Of a stretch of 64,000 bases of DNA, positions 9,210-16,798 are shown in pieces. The translations under genes were made by a program, and so were the position numbers. A model generated the notes under the pieces. That model saw nothing but the letters and a program-made list of their open reading frames with translations, was not told the origin of the DNA and ran no database searches. The DNA is from Sphingomonadaceae bacterium (GTDB taxonomy: Bacteria > Pseudomonadota > Alphaproteobacteria > Sphingomonadales > Sphingomonadaceae): assembly GCA_024236195.1 (NCBI GenBank), contig JACKKZ010000003.1:591908-655907 (forward strand), given 5' to 3'. How positions within the stretch are numbered: the first letter of the stretch is position 1; each line of letters opens with the position of its first letter.

Positions 9210-9228
9210 AATGCGAACGATTCGCATT
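9210..9228. promoter_or_regulatory. Fur-like operator 1 upstream of the TonB receptor
   Basis: AATGCGAACGATTCGCATT is a 19-bp palindrome (9-1-9) with 8 of 9 arm positions matching. This is the geometry of a Fur box, and it lies 50-68 bp before a siderophore receptor gene. That it is bound by Fur is inferred from position and form. Confidence 0.6.
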
Positions 9229-9244
9229 AGCGGCTCTATTCGTT

Positions 9245-9263
9245 ATTGCGAATCGTTATCAAT
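9245..9263. promoter_or_regulatory. Fur-like operator 2 upstream of the TonB receptor
   Basis: ATTGCGAATCGTTATCAAT is a weaker 9-1-9 palindrome (6 of 9). Its centre is 35 bp from that of the first palindrome and it sits just before the ribosome binding site. Two stacked boxes are common in tightly iron-repressed promoters. Confidence 0.5.
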
Positions 9264-9277
9264 AAAAGGATCTAACA

Positions 9278-11386
9278 TTGCCCTCCCCCCTCGGTCTTCG
9301 CCTCGTCTCCGCTCCTGCCCCGCGCGGCGCATGGCGTCTCACCATGGTGGCGCTGCCGCTTCTGGCCATGCCCCAGGCGGCGCTGGCCGATGACGCAAGC
9401 GGTGATGCGGCTCTTTCCCCGATCGTGGTCAATGGCGAGACCTATCGCATCGACGAGCCAGCCAGCACCAAGACCGGGACCCTGCTGCTCGACACCCCGC
9501 AATCGATCGCGGTGCTCCAGCGCGAGCAGCTCGACGATCAGGCAGTCGAACAACTCGGCGATGCCTTGCGCTATGTTCCCGGAGTCACGCTTGGCCAGGG
9601 CGAGGGGCACCGCGACCAGATCGTGCTGCGCGGCCAGTCCTCGACCGCGGATTTCTTCCTCGACGGTATGCGCGACGATGCGCAGTATTATCGTCCGCTC
9701 TACAATGTCGAACGGATCGAAGTGCTCAAGGGCGCCAACGCGCTGCTGTTCGGGCGCGGGGGTGGCGGCGGGATCGTCAACCGCGTTTCCAAAACCGCCG
9801 ATTCCGCCACCACGCGGCTGAGTGCTTCGGCGGGGGTCGACAGCTGGGGGGCGTGGTCAGCGGCCGCCGATGCCAATCAGCCGCTGGGCAGCGCCGCCGC
9901 GATCCGCCTCAATGCCACCTACGAGGAATTCGCCAACCACCGCGATCTCTATTCGGGCTCGTTCCTGGGTCTGGCTCCCACGATCAGCACCGCGCTGGGC
10001 GAAACCGGCACGCTGACCCTGGCTTACGAATACGATCGCGACCGGCGGGTTACCGACCGCGGTGTGCCTTCGCTCGGTGGAAGCCCGATCCGCGGTTATG
10101 ATCGAACCTTTTTCGGTAGCGCCGAACTCAACCGCAGCAGCGTCGATGCCCACATCGCGCGGGCGCGATACGATCGGGAATTGGGGGGCGGGCTGACCCT
10201 TTCGCTGTCCGGGCTCTATGCCCATTATGACAAGTATTACGGCAATCTCCTTCCCTCCTCCGCCACCGCCACCACGGTTACGCTGACCGGCTATGCCAGC
10301 TCCACCGTGCGCGACAACTGGATCGGCCAGGCCAACCTGGTGTGGAAGGGCAGCACCGGTGCCATTGGCCACACGCTGCTCGCCGGGATCGAGGGCGGCG
10401 ACCAGACCACCGGTTCGGACCGCCGCACCGCGCTGTTCGGTACCGTCACCTCGGCCACGGTCTCCCTCGCCCGCACCCTCACCCTCCCAACCGCGCACTG
10501 GAGCGGAATTGAGCGGCAAACAAGCGCCAAGGCCCGGACCTGGTCGGCCTATGTCCAGGACCAGATCGAGCTGGCACCCTATCTCCAGCTGATCGCGGGG
10601 ATTCGCTTTGACCGCTTCGATATTGCCGCAACCAACCTGCTGACCTCCGCCCAGACCGCGCGGGCGGATTCGATGTGGTCGCCGCGCTTCGGGCTGATCC
10701 TCAAACCGCAGGCCAATATCTCGCTCTATGCCAGCTATGCCCGCAGCTTCCTGCCCCAATCGGGCGATCAGTTCACCACGCTCGACGCCAGCTACCAGAC
10801 GCTGGAACCCGAAGCGTTCCGCAACCTCGAGATCGGGGCAAAGTGGGATATTGCACCGGCGCTTTCCTTCAGCGCCGCGCTGTTCCAGGTCGATCGCAAC
10901 AATACCCGCGCCAACGATCCGCTGACCGGCAACCCGGTGCTGACCGGATCGAGCCGGGTGCGCGGGTTCGAGGCGTCGCTGGCCGGAAAGATCACCCCCG
11001 ATTGGCAGATCAGCCTGGGCTATACCCACCAGAGCGGAGAAATCCGCAGCACCACAACCGCAGCGCCCGCCGGACGCAAGCTTGACAAGCTGCCCTCCGA
11101 TCAGTTCGCCGCCTGGACCCGCTATGATCTGACCAGCCGCCTGGGGCTGGGTCTGGGGCTGGTCCACCAGTCAAGCCAGTTCGCGACCATTTCCAACGCG
11201 GTGCGGCTGCCCGGCTTCACCCGGATCGACGCGGCGCTGTTCTACGATCTGAGCGATGCGGTGGCGATTCAGCTCAACATCGAAAACCTCACCGATACCA
11301 ACTACTTCGCCAGCGCCCACACCGACAACAACATCGCTACCGGCGAACCCATCAATGCCCGGCTGACATTGCGGATGCGATTCTGA
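9278..11386 (+). CDS. TonB-dependent siderophore receptor (catecholate/hydroxamate type)
   Basis: The 702-residue outer-membrane receptor starts with a signal peptide ending near MPQAALA. The plug domain follows (DTPQSIAVLQREQLDDQAVEQLGDALRYVPGV, then VLRGQSSTADFFLDGMRDDAQYYR and NVERIEVLKGANALLFGRGGGGGIVN), which is the siderophore-receptor subtype pattern. The beta-barrel ends in RLTLRMRF with the terminal Phe expected by the BAM complex. Translation probably starts at the TTG at 9278, because AAGGA lies seven bases upstream and no ATG gives the complete signal peptide. The next in-frame ATG would shorten it by 22 residues. The two Fur-like palindromes suggest iron repression. No siderophore synthesis genes are in the window. 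Confidence 0.93.
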   Translation: MPSPLGLRLVSAPAPRGAWRLTMVALPLLAMPQAALADDASGDAALSPIVVNGETYRIDEPASTKTGTLLLDTPQSIAVLQREQLDDQAVEQLGDALRYVPGVTLGQGEGHRDQIVLRGQSSTADFFLDGMRDDAQYYRPLYNVERIEVLKGANALLFGRGGGGGIVNRVSKTADSATTRLSASAGVDSWGAWSAAADANQPLGSAAAIRLNATYEEFANHRDLYSGSFLGLAPTISTALGETGTLTLAYEYDRDRRVTDRGVPSLGGSPIRGYDRTFFGSAELNRSSVDAHIARARYDRELGGGLTLSLSGLYAHYDKYYGNLLPSSATATTVTLTGYASSTVRDNWIGQANLVWKGSTGAIGHTLLAGIEGGDQTTGSDRRTALFGTVTSATVSLARTLTLPTAHWSGIERQTSAKARTWSAYVQDQIELAPYLQLIAGIRFDRFDIAATNLLTSAQTARADSMWSPRFGLILKPQANISLYASYARSFLPQSGDQFTTLDASYQTLEPEAFRNLEIGAKWDIAPALSFSAALFQVDRNNTRANDPLTGNPVLTGSSRVRGFEASLAGKITPDWQISLGYTHQSGEIRSTTTAAPAGRKLDKLPSDQFAAWTRYDLTSRLGLGLGLVHQSSQFATISNAVRLPGFTRIDAALFYDLSDAVAIQLNIENLTDTNYFASAHTDNNIATGEPINARLTLRMRF

Positions 11387-11389
11387 TCG

Positions 11390-11926
11390 CTATTCAGCCT
11401 TCATAGCCGGCACCGCGCGCACCGCATCTTCCGGGCTGAGTCCGGGCGGCGGCGCGGCGGCGATGGTTTCGATGCGGCGCATCACCCGCCCGGCGCGCTG
11501 GATCGCGCGGACCAGCCGCGGATAGACCCCGCACCGGCACAGGTTGGGCACTGCGGCAATGATATCCTCCGCCGTGGGATCGGCATTGCGCGCCAACAGC
11601 GCGGCCGCCGCGATGGCGATGCCCGGCGTGCAGAACCCGCACTGGATCGCCTGTTCGGCCACCAGCGCCTGTTGCACCGGGTGCGAACGATCGGGCGAAA
11701 GCCCCTCGATCGTGGTCACGCTGCGCCCTTCGGCCTCACCCAGGGTGATGAGGCAACTGCGCAGCGCCTGGCCATCGACCAGCACCATGCAGGCCCCGCA
11801 ATCGCCCGCGCCGCAGCCGTATTTGGTCCCGGTCAGATTGGCGCCATCGCGCAGCGCCCACAGCAGCGGGGTTTGCGGATCCATCCGCACTTCAAGCGCA
11901 CGCTGGTTGATCGTCAGTCGCGCCAT
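11390..11926 (-). CDS. [2Fe-2S] ferredoxin-type small subunit of a molybdenum hydroxylase
   Basis: This 178-residue protein has both iron-sulfur motifs of the xanthine dehydrogenase / isoquinoline 1-oxidoreductase small subunits: the plant-ferredoxin-type YGCGAGDCGACMVLVDG with a later Cys, and the C-terminal CGFCTPG...LCRCGVYPR pair. Such a subunit passes electrons from a molybdopterin-containing large subunit to an acceptor. No large subunit gene is present within the window, which is unusual. The gene starts 13 bp inside the end of the class II aldolase gene, so the two are translationally coupled. Its partner may be encoded elsewhere. Confidence 0.9.
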   Translation of the reverse strand: MARLTINQRALEVRMDPQTPLLWALRDGANLTGTKYGCGAGDCGACMVLVDGQALRSCLITLGEAEGRSVTTIEGLSPDRSHPVQQALVAEQAIQCGFCTPGIAIAAAALLARNADPTAEDIIAAVPNLCRCGVYPRLVRAIQRAGRVMRRIETIAAAPPPGLSPEDAVRAVPAMKAE

Positions 11927-12678
11927 GAACGGTCGGTCTTGTCGATCCGGCGCACCCAGGCGTCGAAGTCCGCGCCGCCGGGCTGGTGGCCGGGAACGTG
12001 GGCTTCGTGCAGATCGCGGTGGTGCACCGCCACAACCTCGTCGGAAACCACCACGGGCTTGCCCGCAGCCATGGTTGCCAGCTGCACCTCGCAGGCGCGC
12101 TGCAAGGCCCAGTGCATCACGAAGATCTCGGGGATCGAACGCCCGAGGATCACCGGGCCGTGGTTCCTGAGCATCAGCACGCGGTTGTCGCCAAGGTTCT
12201 TCAGCAGCCGCTCACCCTCTTCGGCGCGGACGGTGATCCCCTCGAAATCGTGATAGGAAATCCGCCCGGCGAAGTTGCAGGCATAGAAGTTCACCGGCTG
12301 CAACCCGCCCTCAAGGCTGCACACCGCCATCGTCGCGGTGGTGTGGGTATGCACGATTGCTTCCGCCCAGGGCACGTGGCGGTGGAAATAGGAATGCTGG
12401 ACAAAGCCCGCCTTGTTGACCGGATAGGGGCTGCCATCCAGGGTGTTGCCCTCGATATCGATCTTGACCAGGTTGCTCGCGCAGACCTCGGAATAAAGCA
12501 GGCCATAGGGGTTGATAAGGAAGGCCCCCTCCTCGCCCGGCACCTTGACCGAGATGTGGTTGTAGATCGATTCGCTCCACCCCAGCATGTCGAAGATGCG
12601 ATAGCAGGCGGCGAGTTCCAGCCGCGCATTCCATTCCGCTGCACTGCAGCTCTCTGCCATCTTTGCCTGCGTTGCCAT
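11914..12678 (-). CDS. Class II aldolase/adducin family protein
   Basis: The 254-residue protein shows the family's metal-binding pattern: AEAIVHTHTTATMAV provides the HxH zinc ligands, and a further His lies in LMLRNHGPVILG. The fold is that of fuculose-phosphate aldolase; many soluble members without sugar-phosphate residues are of unknown substrate. The ATG at 12678 follows GGAGAGAC at good spacing; the longer open frame upstream looks spurious. It overlaps the [2Fe-2S] gene and is divergent from the cupin genes, so the 196 bp between 12679 and 12874 should hold a shared control region. A short inverted repeat (CTATC/GATAG) lies in that gap. Confidence 0.87.
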   Translation of the reverse strand: MATQAKMAESCSAAEWNARLELAACYRIFDMLGWSESIYNHISVKVPGEEGAFLINPYGLLYSEVCASNLVKIDIEGNTLDGSPYPVNKAGFVQHSYFHRHVPWAEAIVHTHTTATMAVCSLEGGLQPVNFYACNFAGRISYHDFEGITVRAEEGERLLKNLGDNRVLMLRNHGPVILGRSIPEIFVMHWALQRACEVQLATMAAGKPVVVSDEVVAVHHRDLHEAHVPGHQPGGADFDAWVRRIDKTDRSWRD

Positions 12679-12874
12679 TGCCGTCTCTCCAGGATGCTGT
12701 GTCGTTGTCCTGCCTATCGCATGGGATAGATGCCTGCGACAAGGCGTGACAGGCACGATCCGACACGATAATAGTAAGTGAGACATACAAACTGCCAGCA
12801 GAGCAGTTGAGTCGGATTCACTCGCCTTCCCCGCGACAAGGTGGCGCAGGGCGGCATGGGAAAGGACCAGACAG

Positions 12875-13414
12875 ATGGCAACCAGCGCGAAAGCTCCTCC
12901 TTCAGACGTGGCGGAAATCGTCGATGTCGGCTTTGAATACACCCACCTCGTCGAACGGCTGAGCCCCGGCGGGCGCTATATTGACGCGCAGAGCGACGTC
13001 GATAGCCCGTGGGTTCCCTTCGGTGACAATGCCGCGATCAAGCACCTTGCTTTCGACGTGCGCCAAAACCTGTTTTCCAACATACTGTGGGTGAAGAAGC
13101 CGGGTGCCATCGGCACACACCTCCATCGCGGCACCATCACCATGGTCTGCCTCGAAGGCAGTGTGCGCTACCTCGAATATGACTGGGTGGCGACGCCGGG
13201 CGGGCTGATCCTCGAGACGCCGGGTGAGAGCCACACGCTGGTCACCGACCATCCCGATGGCTGCAAGCTGTTCGGCTGGATGCAGGGGCCGATCGAATTC
13301 TACAATGCCGATGCCAGCCACGCGATGACAGCTGATGTGTGGTGGTATATCGACCACTATGAAAGCTACTGCAAAGAAAACGGCATCGCCATCAATCCCA
13401 AGCTCTACGTCTGA
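12875..13414 (+). CDS. Cupin, 2,4'-dihydroxyacetophenone dioxygenase-like (copy 1)
   Basis: This 179-residue single-cupin protein resembles 2,4'-dihydroxyacetophenone dioxygenase, an iron enzyme that splits an aliphatic C-C bond. The cupin motif 1 region reads PGAIGTHLHRGTITMVCLEGSV with the metal-binding HxH, and motif 2 reads PGGLILETPGESHTLVTD with the third His. It is followed 11 bp later by a close paralogue, so the pair arose by tandem duplication and is surely co-transcribed. The neighbouring SDR and alcohol dehydrogenase suggest a short catabolic route for a hydroxylated ketone, but the substrate cannot be read. Confidence 0.8.
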   Translation: MATSAKAPPSDVAEIVDVGFEYTHLVERLSPGGRYIDAQSDVDSPWVPFGDNAAIKHLAFDVRQNLFSNILWVKKPGAIGTHLHRGTITMVCLEGSVRYLEYDWVATPGGLILETPGESHTLVTDHPDGCKLFGWMQGPIEFYNADASHAMTADVWWYIDHYESYCKENGIAINPKLYV

Positions 13415-13425
13415 GGAGGCCCGCC

Positions 13426-13959
13426 ATGGCTACCATGTCTGCACCGCCCTCCGGCGCGTACAAGATCGTCGATGTCGCTGAACCCTATGGCCATTTGATC
13501 AAGGCCCGCGGGCTGGACGGCACCTATGTCGGCAAGTCGGAAGAAGAGAGCCCATGGGTCCCCTTTGGTGACAACGCCGCCATCCGCCATCTCGCGTTCG
13601 ATGTCCGCCAGAATGTCTATTGCAATATCCTCTGGATCAAGTCGCCCGGCGTGATCGGCACCCACAAGCATCGCGGCCCGGTCTGGGCGGTGGGGCTGGA
13701 AGGGACCTTCCGCTACCTCGAATATAACTGGGTGTGTGGCCCCGGCGAATTCATCACCGAAACCCCCGGCACCGCGCATACGCTGGTGACGGACGATCCC
13801 GACGGGATGAAGGCGCTGTTCTGGATGCAGGGCGCGAACGAGTTCTATGACGAGAACGGCAATTTCGTCGAAACGCTCGATGTCTGGTGGTTCATGAACC
13901 ACTATGAAAGCTACTGCAAAGAGCACGGGCTGGAGATCAACCAGCAGCTCTATATCTGA
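13426..13959 (+). CDS. Cupin, 2,4'-dihydroxyacetophenone dioxygenase-like (copy 2)
   Basis: This is the 177-residue tandem paralogue of the preceding gene. Shared blocks include SPWVPFGDNAAI, HLAFDVRQN, GTHKHRG and NHYESYCKE. Metal ligands are kept: HKH in motif 1 and TAHTLVTD in motif 2. The ribosome site GAGGAGG sits a few bases before the ATG. The two copies differ in the N-terminal third and around the lid (FSNILWVKKPGA versus YCNILWIKSPGV), so they could form a heteromer or use different substrates. Either is inference. Confidence 0.8.
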   Translation: MATMSAPPSGAYKIVDVAEPYGHLIKARGLDGTYVGKSEEESPWVPFGDNAAIRHLAFDVRQNVYCNILWIKSPGVIGTHKHRGPVWAVGLEGTFRYLEYNWVCGPGEFITETPGTAHTLVTDDPDGMKALFWMQGANEFYDENGNFVETLDVWWFMNHYESYCKEHGLEINQQLYI

Positions 13960-13975
13960 CGAGAATGATGCTCAT

Positions 13976-14069
13976 CGTCATTGCGAGGAGCAAAGCGACG
14001 AAGCAATCCAGGGCTGCAGAGCCTGCCGCTCTGGATTGCCGCGCGACCTTTGGGTCGCTCGCAATGACG
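13976..14069. repeat. Intergenic palindromic element, copy A
   Basis: The 94-bp element is bounded by CGTCATTGCGAG and its exact reverse complement CTCGCAATGACG. A nested pair (GCAATCCAG / CTGGATTGC) lies inside, so the RNA would fold into a long branched hairpin. It sits between the cupin and SDR genes. Elements of this form are common between genes in many alphaproteobacteria. Confidence 0.85.
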
Positions 14070-14090
14070 AGTGCATAATCGGAGGTTTAC

Positions 14091-14957
14091 ATGACCAATC
14101 CCAAAACACTCGACCAGTTCGACATTTCCGGCCGTTCCGGCCTCGTCACCGGGGCCGCATCGGGCATTGGCCTCGCCTATGCTGAAGTGCTGGCCGAAGC
14201 AGGCGCGAAGGTCACACTGACTGATATTGACGGGGAAGGCGCCGAACGCGAAGCCGCCCGCCTGCGCGAGGCTGGCTATGAAGCGCGCAGCGCCAGGGCC
14301 GATGTGCGCAATCTCGATGAAGTCGCCGCTGCCTTTGACGGGCATGTGGAGGCCTTTGGCGGCTGCGACATCGCCTTTGCCAATGCCGGCCTCGACGTCG
14401 GCAATGGCTTCTGGACGCCGAATGACAAGCGCAACCCCGATGGCCAGCTCGACGTCTATGACCCGGAGCGCTGGAACACCTCCATCGGCATCAATCTGAC
14501 CGGCGTGTTTCACACCGTGCGCGAGGCGGCGCGGGTGATGAAGGGCAATGAAGGGCGCGGAGGTCGCCGCGGCGGCTCCATCGTCATCACCAGCTCCAAC
14601 GCGGCGGAAGTGAACGAGGCAATCGTCGGCGTGCCCTATATGGCGGCCAAGGCCGGAGTGAAGCATTTCATGCGCCACGCCGCGCTGGAACTCGCCGCAT
14701 TTGGCATCCGCGTAAACGCCATCGCCCCCGGCCCCTTCGTCACCAATATTGGCGATGGCTGGGTGAAGAAGAACCCGCAGGCGAAGAAGGCGTGGGACGA
14801 GCTGTGCCCGCTCGGCAAGATGGCGGAAACCTATCAGATCAAGCCGCTCGCTTTGCTGCTCGCCAGCGACGCAGGCAGCTATATGACCGGCAGCCATGTG
14901 ATGATCGACGGCGGGATGCAGCTCGGCCCGATCAAGCCGCTGGTGTTTGAGGATTGA
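14091..14957 (+). CDS. Short-chain dehydrogenase/reductase
   Basis: This 288-residue classical SDR has the nucleotide-binding TGAASGIG motif near residue 22, with an Asp at the end of strand 2 (LTDIDG) that favours NAD over NADP. It also has the NAG motif in IAFANAG and a catalytic Ser...Tyr-x-x-x-Lys set (ITSSNAAEVNEAIVGVPYMAAK). The segment around residues 105-130 (GFWTPNDKRNPDGQLDVYD) is longer than in minimal SDRs and may shape the substrate pocket. GGAGG precedes the ATG. It lies between two palindromic elements, in the same direction as the cupins and the zinc dehydrogenase, and probably oxidises or reduces an intermediate of the same pathway. Confidence 0.9.
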   Translation: MTNPKTLDQFDISGRSGLVTGAASGIGLAYAEVLAEAGAKVTLTDIDGEGAEREAARLREAGYEARSARADVRNLDEVAAAFDGHVEAFGGCDIAFANAGLDVGNGFWTPNDKRNPDGQLDVYDPERWNTSIGINLTGVFHTVREAARVMKGNEGRGGRRGGSIVITSSNAAEVNEAIVGVPYMAAKAGVKHFMRHAALELAAFGIRVNAIAPGPFVTNIGDGWVKKNPQAKKAWDELCPLGKMAETYQIKPLALLLASDAGSYMTGSHVMIDGGMQLGPIKPLVFED

Positions 14958-14967
14958 TCCCTAACCT

Positions 14968-15064
14968 CGTCATTGCGAGCCCGGCCTTGCGCCGGGAGAA
15001 GCAATCGAGCGCGGCACCGGGCAACACTGGATTGCCGCGTCGGCTTCGCCTCCTCGCAATGACG
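14968..15064. repeat. Intergenic palindromic element, copy B
   Basis: The 97-bp element has the same 12-base termini as copy A (CGTCATTGCGAG / CTCGCAATGACG) but a different interior, apart from the GCAATC and GGATTGC segments. Together the two copies bracket the SDR gene. Confidence 0.85.
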
Positions 15065-15092
15065 ATAGCTGGAACGACAGAAAGGTAGCCCA

Positions 15093-16094
15093 ATGAGAGC
15101 CGTCACCTTCCAGGGCCTGCACACGCCGCTCGCTTTCGAAAACATCCCCGATCCGCAGCCCGATGCGGGCGAGCTGGTGGTCAAGGTGGGCCGCTGCGGC
15201 ATTTGCGGCAGTGATTTGCACATGACCGAAGACGCCGCCTATGGCTGCCAGAAGGGCGATGTGCTGGGGCATGAATTCGCCGGCGAAGTGGTGGAAGTGG
15301 GCAGCACAGTCAGCGCCTACAAGCCGGGCGATCTCGTCTCCGTCATTCCGCTGGTCAGCTGCGGCACCTGCGAGGCCTGCCGCAAGGGCACAGTGCAATG
15401 GTGCGAACAATTCGGCCTGCAAGGCGGCGGTTATGCCGAATATGCCAAGACCCGCCCCAACCAATGCGTGAAGCTGCCGACAGACGTGAGTCTCGCCGAT
15501 GGCGCGATTATCGAGCCGCTGGCGGTCGCGCTCCATGGGGTGAACCTGTCCGGCATGACAACAGGTGAACGGGTGCTGGTGCTGGGCGCCGGTCCCATCG
15601 GCCTCGCCACTGCCTTCTGGGCCAAGCGCTATGGCGCAGCGAAAGTGGTGGTGCAGGACATTGCCGACCACCAGCGCGAACGGGCGCTCTCCATGGGTGC
15701 GGATGGTTTCGTGGTCGATCCGGCCGACCCGGTCGGCAGCGCCGAACGCGCGCTGGGCGGCAAGGCAGACGTGGTTTTTGAATGCGTCGGCATCCCCGGC
15801 CTGATCGCGCAGGCGGTTGATCAGGTCCGCAATGACGGCACGATCCTGCTGCTGGGCCTGTGCACCAAACCCGATACTTTCAACAGCTTCGCCATGCTGA
15901 GCAAGCAAGTGCGGCTCATCACCAGCGCCTTCTTCACCGTGCAGGAATATGAAGCCGCGCTGGCCGCACTCGAAAGCGGCTCTGCCGAACCGCGCGCGCT
16001 GGTAACGGACACGATCACGCTGGACGATACGCCCACCGTGTTCGAGGGGCTGAAACAACGGACGGCGCAGTGCAAGGTGCTGATCGCGCCTTAG
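15093..16094 (+). CDS. Zinc-dependent medium-chain alcohol dehydrogenase
   Basis: The 333-residue MDR enzyme has the catalytic zinc ligands in CGICGSDLH and GHEFAGEVVEVG. A structural zinc site is present as CGTCEACRKGTVQWC, with the four spaced cysteines. The Rossmann motif is VLVLGAGPIGLATAFWAKRYGA. It resembles the butanediol/sorbitol/threonine dehydrogenase group. It is the last gene of the rightward cupin-SDR-ADH set; the stop is followed by a long gene-free repeat stretch, so the operon ends here. The substrate is unknown, most likely a secondary alcohol made or used by the SDR step. Confidence 0.9.
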   Translation: MRAVTFQGLHTPLAFENIPDPQPDAGELVVKVGRCGICGSDLHMTEDAAYGCQKGDVLGHEFAGEVVEVGSTVSAYKPGDLVSVIPLVSCGTCEACRKGTVQWCEQFGLQGGGYAEYAKTRPNQCVKLPTDVSLADGAIIEPLAVALHGVNLSGMTTGERVLVLGAGPIGLATAFWAKRYGAAKVVVQDIADHQRERALSMGADGFVVDPADPVGSAERALGGKADVVFECVGIPGLIAQAVDQVRNDGTILLLGLCTKPDTFNSFAMLSKQVRLITSAFFTVQEYEAALAALESGSAEPRALVTDTITLDDTPTVFEGLKQRTAQCKVLIAP

Positions 16095-16246
16095 ATGCCT
16101 ATGCTTTCTCCGCTTTAGGGGAGAGATACGCAGGCTTGGTGCGGAGCACCGAGCCGGAGTTGAGAGGGGAATGGCGCGGTGCTTTCCCCCTCTCCCAACC
16201 CTCTCCCATGAAGGGGAGAGGGCTATAGGCACCACTCCCTCGACCC

Positions 16247-16342
16247 CGTCACCCCGGCCCCCGAGCCAGGGTCCCGCTTTTCTTCGAGGCACGGCGCTTC
16301 GCCGCAAGTCAAGCTGGACCCCGGATCAAGTCCGGGGTGACG
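16247..16342. repeat. Palindromic element with CGTCACCCCGG ends
   Basis: The 96-bp element is bounded by CGTCACCCCGG and CCGGGGTGACG, a perfect 11-bp terminal inverted repeat. The interior has GGGTCCCGC and a CTGGACCCCGGATCAAGTCC segment typical of alphaproteobacterial intergenic repeats. It belongs to a different family from copies A and B. Confidence 0.8.
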
Positions 16343-16391
16343 TAAGAGATGGGGTAGAGATGGAGGTAAACGGCAGAATTCGGACACTTCC

Positions 16392-16552
16392 AGCCCCTCC
16401 CCTTCAGGGGAGGGGCTGCGAGACTTGGGCCTGCGCAGCAGGACCTAGTCGCAGCGGGGTGGGGGTTGTGGGGCGGGCGCAGTGCTATCCTACGACCCCC
16501 ACCCCAACCCCTCCCCTGGAAGCGCAGCTGTGCGCAGCACAACGGGAGGGGC
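16392..16552. repeat. GC-rich palindromic element with AGCCCCTCCC ends
   Basis: The element starts AGCCCCTCCC and ends GGGAGGGGCT. Inside are a tight AGCCCCTCCCCTTCAGGGGA hairpin and a GTGGGGGTTGTGGGG / CCCCCACCCCAACCCC pair, so several alternative stems can form. It is a third repeat family within 500 bp. Confidence 0.7.
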
Positions 16553-16649
16553 TTTGACCTCTCGCCCCAAACGATTTTCCTACACGCCCCAAACCTGCCA
16601 TGGATCGCCTCCCCGCCAACGCGCTCGTGCAGCGTTTTCTCCTTAGGAG

Positions 16650-16717
16650 GTGTAACCCTGCCCACAATCACCAACCCCTTGAAATTGCATGCCTCACGCT
16701 GCTCAACAGGGTTACAC
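16650..16717. promoter_or_regulatory. Perfect 11-bp inverted repeat upstream of the MATE gene
   Basis: GTGTAACCCTG (16650-16660) and CAGGGTTACAC (16707-16717) are exact reverse complements 46 bp apart, ending 81 bp before the MATE start. A further TGTCACC...TGTCACCCTG direct repeat follows at 16719-16737. It could be an operator for a local repressor or a DNA-loop site; no regulator gene is adjacent. Confidence 0.4.
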
Positions 16718-16798
16718 TGTGTCACCTTTGTCACCCTGTAGGGCAGAGCAGGTTTTTCCTGCTTCCCCCGCCTTGCGCCCACGGCTAACGCAGCTGCA

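Larger units (their letters stand above)
16095..16798. other. Gene-free, repeat-rich 704-bp stretch
   Basis: No convincing gene was found on either strand. The open frames here have no recognisable motif and consist of repeat sequence. The stretch holds CCCTCTCCC/GGGAGAGGG inverted runs near 16190-16225, two palindromic elements (16247-16342 and 16392-16552) and, just before the MATE gene, a perfect 11-bp inverted repeat. It looks like an accumulation site for small mobile or slipped repeats. Confidence 0.75.

Noticed and set aside
9857..11167. 436-residue open frame opposite the TonB receptor
   Set aside because: It is antisense to a complete receptor with an intact plug and barrel, has no motif and no ribosome site.
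13976..14069. Attenuator, riboswitch or tRNA between cupin and SDR
   Set aside because: The same ends recur at 14968-15064 around different sequence, so this is a dispersed palindromic repeat, not a gene-specific element; no cloverleaf is present.
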